Position numbers and translations under genes: made by a program
Source of the DNA: an uncultured Campylobacter sp.
Lineage (GTDB): Bacteria; Campylobacterota; Campylobacteria; Campylobacterales; Campylobacteraceae
Assembly (NCBI RefSeq): GCF_938031315.1
Contig: NZ_CALHHT010000046.1
Span: 1 to 8,626, forward strand
Direction: 5' to 3'
DNA length: 8,626 bases
Notes under the pieces: model-generated
Seen by the model: only the letters and a program-made list of their open reading frames with translations
Told to the model about the DNA's origin: nothing
Database searches by the model: none
Shown here: one piece after another, positions 5,568 through 8,626 of the stretch
How positions within the stretch are numbered: position 1 is the first letter of the stretch
How the letters are laid out: each line of letters opens with the position of its first letter

Positions 5568-7141
5568 TTTTTGATCCACTCCATTATGGCGTTTTTGATC
5601 TCACTTTGCTCCACGACGCTAGAATGCACCTGCGGCGCGCTAAAAAGGCGCGAGATCTGCGGCGGAATGTCGCTGCGAAATTCCTTCGAAAGCGCGATCA
5701 TATCAGCCCTTTCATCCTCGCAAGCCCTGCCTTTGATCGCGCCGATCATCGACGGCGTAAATTTAATCCACTTCGCGGTCGAGATGACGAGATTTAGGCG
5801 GCTTTCGTCAAGTAGCTTAAAGCAGGTCGCCGTGTGCGGATCGATCAGCACGCCGCGGCTGCTCTCTTGCTTGATAAATTTAGCGCACTGCGTATCGTCG
5901 CAAAAATCCGCTTCGAAGACCTCCTGCAGCTTCGCAAGCTCGCTCGCGCTAAGCTTATAAAATTTATCTCGCGCCAGGCTTTGCATCAGCTCGCTCGTGC
6001 GCGCATCGCCAAACATATCGCTAAGCAGCCGCTCGACGTTGGAGCTAACTAAAATATCCATCGCAGGGCTGATCGTGCGGATGAGCTCGCGCTTTCGCAG
6101 ATCGTAGATACCGCGCGTAAAAAGCTCGGTCAGGATATTGTTCGCGTTTGAAGCGATCTTGATTTTGCCGATCTTTGCGCCCATTTTTTTGGCGAAATAC
6201 GCTCCCAGCGCGTTGCCGAAATTCCCGCTAGGCACTATGACGTCGAAGGTGTTAAATTTAGCGCTCTGTTTTGCGCTCTGCGCGCTGTTTGCGCCCGCCG
6301 CCGCGCCAAAATTTTTGCTGCCCGAGGCGTTTAAATTTTTACCGCACGCCGGGCACTGATCGCTTTGCTTTAAATTTTGCTCGGGGCTCAATACGCCGTG
6401 TTTTGAGAAATAGATACTAGCATAGAGGTAGTAGATGATCTGAAATAAAATTCTGCCGAAATTTACCGAGTTTGCGGCGCTTAGATTTAAATTTGCGCGC
6501 GCGAGCTCGTTTTTGAAATCCTCGTCTGCCAGCAGCGATTTTAGCGCGCGCTGCGTATCGTCGAAGTTGCCGCGCACGCCTAAAATTTTAAGATTTGCCG
6601 CGCTTTGTTTGACCATCTGCTGGCGCTGTATCTCGCTCGTGCCGCCCTGCGGGTAGAGGCAGACCGCTTTGATGTTCTCATCGTCCGCAAATGCCTCTAG
6701 AGTCGCAGGCCCCGTGTCGCCGCTCGTGGCGCATATTATTAAAAATTTTTCATTTCTAGCTTTTGCGATGCTTTTTAAAAGCGCGCCGAAGGGCTGCAGC
6801 GCCATATCCTTAAACGCGAGCGTCGGGCCGTGATAAAGCTCCAAAATATAGGCGTTTTCGCTTAGTTTTTTGATCTGGACGGGGCAGGCGGGATTTTCAA
6901 ATTTATCGTAGCGCTTTAGCGCACTCTCAAAAACCTCGCTGCTTACGTCAAAATCGAAGCTCTCGATGATTTTAAGCGCGATCTGTTTGTAGCTCAGATC
7001 CTCGCACTGCTTAAAAAAATCCTCGCTTAAAAGCGGCAGCCGCTCTGGGCTGAAAAGCCCGCCGCCGCTTGCGCTCGGATTTAGCAGCGCGTAGCTAAGA
7101 TCCGCTTTTTGCGAAAAATCTCTCGTAGAAACCAGTTTCAT
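5564..7141 (-). CDS. thrC: ThrC, threonine synthase with a ~50-residue insertion
   Basis: 525 residues. PLP-dependent conversion of O-phosphohomoserine to threonine. The start and N-terminal region (MKLVSTRD, SGGGLF) are typical. The PLP lysine is Lys111 in HGPTLAFKDM; SGDTGPA is at 140-146, SVNFGR at 225-230 and the phosphate-binding loop PSGNFGNALG at 304-313. Residues ~248-297 (nt ~6251-6400), just before the strand leading to that loop, form an extra Gln/Ser/Ala/Asn-rich stretch with one CPACG motif (Cys263, Cys266). I do not expect this in Campylobacter ThrC, where the FGR-IIY helix passes directly into the VPSGNFGN strand. A single CxxC cannot form a four-cysteine zinc site alone. Catalytic residues are intact. 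Preceded by AAGGA at good spacing; its end overlaps kdsB. Confidence 0.95.
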   Translation of the reverse strand: MKLVSTRDFSQKADLSYALLNPSASGGGLFSPERLPLLSEDFFKQCEDLSYKQIALKIIESFDFDVSSEVFESALKRYDKFENPACPVQIKKLSENAYILELYHGPTLAFKDMALQPFGALLKSIAKARNEKFLIICATSGDTGPATLEAFADDENIKAVCLYPQGGTSEIQRQQMVKQSAANLKILGVRGNFDDTQRALKSLLADEDFKNELARANLNLSAANSVNFGRILFQIIYYLYASIYFSKHGVLSPEQNLKQSDQCPACGKNLNASGSKNFGAAAGANSAQSAKQSAKFNTFDVIVPSGNFGNALGAYFAKKMGAKIGKIKIASNANNILTELFTRGIYDLRKRELIRTISPAMDILVSSNVERLLSDMFGDARTSELMQSLARDKFYKLSASELAKLQEVFEADFCDDTQCAKFIKQESSRGVLIDPHTATCFKLLDESRLNLVISTAKWIKFTPSMIGAIKGRACEDERADMIALSKEFRSDIPPQISRLFSAPQVHSSVVEQSEIKNAIMEWIKK

Positions 7142-7146
7142 CTTTT

Positions 7147-7151
7147 TCCTT
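7147..7151 (-). promoter_or_regulatory. Ribosome binding site of thrC
   Basis: AAGGA on the minus strand, five bases before the ATG at 7141-7139, in an A-rich leader. It fixes the thrC start. Confidence 0.7.
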
Positions 7152-7163
7152 TTTAAAATTTTA

Positions 7164-7194
7164 AAATTTACGCCTGCCTAGGCGCTTTAAATTT
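7164..7194 (-). promoter_or_regulatory. Imperfect hairpin upstream of thrC
   Basis: AAATTTA (7164-7170) pairs with TAAATTT (7188-7194), and CGCC (7171-7174) with GGCG (7181-7184), leaving a six-base loop and a three-base bulge: 11 bp in all. It ends 12 bp before the thrC ribosome binding site. There is no T-run after it on the minus strand, so it is not a standard terminator; it may affect mRNA processing or translation, or be chance pairing of AAATTT words. Confidence 0.35.
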
Positions 7195-7262
7195 GATCGT
7201 TTAGACTTTTTACACGGACTTGCGGCATTGTCGCTTTAAGCCTACCGCCTCCGCGCCCGCGC

Positions 7263-8120
7263 CTAAATTTCTTCCTTTATTAAACTTCCTATGCCGCCGT
7301 CCGTGAAAAGCTCAAGCAGGATCGAGTGCGGAATTTTGCCGTTGATGATATGCGCGGCACTTACGCCGTTTCGCACGCATTGCAGGCACGCATCGACCTT
7401 TGGGATCATGCCGCCTGCGATCGTGCCGTCCTTTTTAAGCTTCGAAATGAGCGCGGCATCGAGTTTGCTGATTAAATTTCCCTCTTTATCAAGCACTCCG
7501 TCAATGTCGCTTAAAAATATCGCCTTGCTCGCTTTTAGCGCGGCTGCGATCCTGCTGGCGCAGAGATCGGCGTTGATATTAAAGCTCACGTTTTCGTCCG
7601 TTTCGCCGCCCGCAAGCGGGGCGATCACGGGCAGATAGTCCTTTTGCAACAGGTCATTTATCAGCTTGGTGTTTACCTCGGTGATCTCGCCTACGAATCC
7701 GTATTTTTTCTCATCGAGGAATTTTGCTTTCAAAAGCCCGCCGTCCTTGCCGCTGATGCCGATCGCGGGCGCGCCGTTTTGGTTCAAAAGCGCCGTGATC
7801 TCTTTATTTACCGCGCCGCTTAGCACCATCTCGGTAATTTCAATCGCGTCTTTATTCGTTACGCGAAGACCGTCCTTAAAATCGCTCTGCACGCCGATCT
7901 TATCCAGGGTCTGATTGATCTTTTTGCCGCCGCCGTGCACGACGATGATCTTGATGCCGACCATATGCAAAAGCACGATGTCGCGGGCAAAATCAAGCTT
8001 GAGCGCATCGTCTGTTTGCGCTGCGCCGCCGTATTTGACGACGAAAATTTTATCTCTAAATTTACGGATATAGGGCAGCGCGGAGATGATTACTTCGGCG
8101 GTTTTGCTCTTTTTTATCAT
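7263..8120 (-). CDS. argB: ArgB, N-acetylglutamate kinase
   Basis: 285 residues, normal length. Phosphorylates N-acetyl-L-glutamate with ATP, the second step of arginine synthesis, in the cytoplasm. Family motifs in order: VKYGGAAQ (28-35, Lys29), VHGGGKKI (61-68), LRVT (85-88), NINADLCASRIA (181-192, Asp185), DIDGVL (205-210), GGMIPKVDAC (236-245, Lys241) and TDGGIGSLI (273-281). The N-terminal helix AEVIISALPYIRKF (8-21) before the first strand is the type found in hexameric, arginine-inhibited NAG kinases, so feedback inhibition by arginine is likely (inference from family knowledge). Start ATG at 8120 with AAAGGA five bases upstream; 18 bp after the lpxK stop. It sits between lpxK and thrC, which I recall as adjacent in C. 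jejuni, so its position appears to be a rearrangement. No defects seen. Confidence 0.97.
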   Translation of the reverse strand: MIKKSKTAEVIISALPYIRKFRDKIFVVKYGGAAQTDDALKLDFARDIVLLHMVGIKIIVVHGGGKKINQTLDKIGVQSDFKDGLRVTNKDAIEITEMVLSGAVNKEITALLNQNGAPAIGISGKDGGLLKAKFLDEKKYGFVGEITEVNTKLINDLLQKDYLPVIAPLAGGETDENVSFNINADLCASRIAAALKASKAIFLSDIDGVLDKEGNLISKLDAALISKLKKDGTIAGGMIPKVDACLQCVRNGVSAAHIINGKIPHSILLELFTDGGIGSLIKEEI

Positions 8121-8125
8121 AAAAT

Positions 8126-8131
8126 TCCTTT
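8126..8131 (-). promoter_or_regulatory. Ribosome binding site of argB
   Basis: AAAGGA on the minus strand, five bases before the ATG at 8120-8118, in the 18-bp gap after lpxK. It confirms the start. Confidence 0.75.
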
Positions 8132-8138
8132 AAAAACC

Positions 8139-8626
8139 TTATTTTATCATAGCTTGGTTTATGTAGTTTTGAATTTTGCGGATAAAGTTTTCGCTTAGCT
8201 TCAAATTTAACAAAATCACCGAAATTTCCGCGCCCAAATCCCTTAATTTCACGTAATCTTTCGCCGTGCAAAGGATATGCTCCGCATCCTCGCGCCTTAG
8301 CAGCTCTAAAATCTGCTCTTTTTTGAAATCATAATGATCGGGGAAAAACGCGTGCGCTTTTGCGAGCGGCAAAAACGCTTGCAAGCGCCAAGGCTTGGCG
8401 ATGGCGCTGATTAAAATCGTGCGGGATTTTTCAAGGCCAGCCTCTTTGGAATTTAAAATTTTATCCGCGGCGTGGTTTAAATTTGAAATTTTATCTGCGG
8501 CGGTTCTCAAATTTAAATCCGAAATTTCATCCGCAAAATTTGAAATTTCATCCGCAAAATTTGAAATTTCATCCGCAGGATTTAAAATTTCATCCGTGCC
8601 GTTTAGCCCCTCTTGCAGATCCGCCG
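8139..8626 (-). CDS. lpxK: LpxK, tetraacyldisaccharide 4'-kinase (C-terminal part, runs off right edge) with an internal repeat array
   Basis: The frame is open from the window edge (first full codon at 8624) to the TAA at 8141-8139, giving 161 residues of C-terminus. The kinase adds the 4'-phosphate of lipid A at the inner membrane; its P-loop would lie outside the window. The family C-terminal pattern is visible: ILISAIAKPWRLQAF, FFPDHYDF and ILCTAKDYVKL, corresponding to the usual GIGNP, PDHH and TEKD-VKL segments. The Glu of TEKD is replaced by Ala while the Lys is kept. Upstream of this block, about 55 residues are made of repeats of the ADEISNF type (fragment residues ~10-60), inserted where homologues have only a short linker. 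No alternative TTG start is needed because the frame continues upstream. Identity is good but rests on the C-terminus only. Confidence 0.85.
   Translation of the reverse strand, partial: ADLQEGLNGTDEILNPADEISNFADEISNFADEISDLNLRTAADKISNLNHAADKILNSKEAGLEKSRTILISAIAKPWRLQAFLPLAKAHAFFPDHYDFKKEQILELLRREDAEHILCTAKDYVKLRDLGAEISVILLNLKLSENFIRKIQNYINQAMIK
8455..8604 (-). repeat. In-frame tandem repeat array in lpxK, 21-bp core unit
   Basis: Units begin at 8521, 8542, 8563 and 8584, 21 bp apart. The first two are identical over 21 bp; the third differs at two bases and the fourth at more. Older, diverged copies begin at 8455 and 8485, spaced 30 and 36 bp. Each core unit holds two AAATTT words and the + strand word CATCCGC. 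The minus strand reads ADEISNF, a heptad with hydrophobic residues at positions 4 and 7. All spacings are multiples of three. Confidence 0.9.

Larger units (their letters stand above)
7142..7262. other. argB-thrC intergenic leader
   Basis: 121 bp, the longest gap in the window. From the argB side it is GC-rich, then AT-rich near thrC, with AAATTT words at 7156, 7164 and 7189 and a hairpin at 7164-7194. No convincing promoter hexamers or T-tract terminator were found. It is the most likely place for an internal promoter or attenuator of the thrC side of the operon. Confidence 0.4.

Noticed and set aside
5564..5579. GTG at 5579 as the kdsB start
   Set aside because: It would add four residues before the conserved MIVIPAR beginning; the ATG at 5567 gives an ATGA overlap with thrC and agrees with homologues.
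6337..6366. Zinc ribbon in the ThrC insertion
   Set aside because: Only one CxxC pair is present; a ribbon needs two, so a zinc site within one chain is unsupported.
8139..8510. A separate 123-residue gene starting at TTG 8510
   Set aside because: The same frame continues open to the window edge through the repeat array, and the C-terminus matches LpxK, so this is the tail of a longer gene.
8455..8604. CRISPR array
   Set aside because: Units are directly adjacent 21-mers without unique spacers, lie in a coding frame and translate to a regular heptad.
1..8626. tRNA, rRNA, insertion sequences or prophage genes
   Set aside because: Nearly all of the window is accounted for by minus-strand housekeeping genes; no cloverleaf, transposase or terminal inverted repeats were seen.

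Overview
The window looks like a chromosomal housekeeping stretch from a Campylobacter-type epsilonproteobacterium (Campylobacterota). The protein family matches (TlyA, KdsB, ThrC, ArgB, LigA, RibF) read as Campylobacter-like. From memory, C. jejuni has lpxK-thrC-kdsB together and ligA, tlyA and ribF close together; both blocks are joined here. Base composition is richer in G+C than C. jejuni, which would fit an oral, GC-richer species (gracilis/rectus/showae type). The species assignment is inference only.

Every supported gene lies on the minus strand, so transcription runs right to left: lpxK (5' end outside the window) -> argB -> thrC -> kdsB -> ligA -> a small unrecognised ORF -> tlyA -> a lipocalin lipoprotein -> ribF (3' end outside the window). 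Most junctions are overlapping or nearly so: ATGA at thrC/kdsB, GTGA at ligA/small ORF, ATGA at small ORF/tlyA, 11 nt at tlyA/lipocalin and TAATG at lipocalin/ribF. The only real gaps are 121 bp (argB-thrC) and 105 bp (kdsB-ligA). One long operon, or two or three overlapping transcription units, is likely. Functions are mixed: lipid A (lpxK) and Kdo activation (kdsB) for LPS/LOS, amino acid synthesis (argB, thrC), DNA ligation (ligA), rRNA methylation (tlyA), an outer-membrane lipocalin and flavin cofactor synthesis (ribF).

The unusual layer is superimposed on these ordinary genes. The word AAATTT occurs about 70 times by eye, where about 3 would be expected. Several genes carry in-frame low-complexity insertions or extensions, some built from tandem units containing this word: a 15-bp-period array in an N-terminal extension of RibF, a 24-bp-period array in the small ORF between ligA and tlyA, and a 21-bp-period array in LpxK. 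TlyA has a roughly 160-residue insertion with a 36-bp/12-residue repeat, and ThrC has a roughly 50-residue insertion with a single CxxC. AAATTT is a form of RAATTY, the methylated site linked in C. jejuni to recognition of self DNA during natural transformation. That suggests, as inference, that this DNA is loaded with uptake-type words, and that permissive protein loops are where they accumulate.
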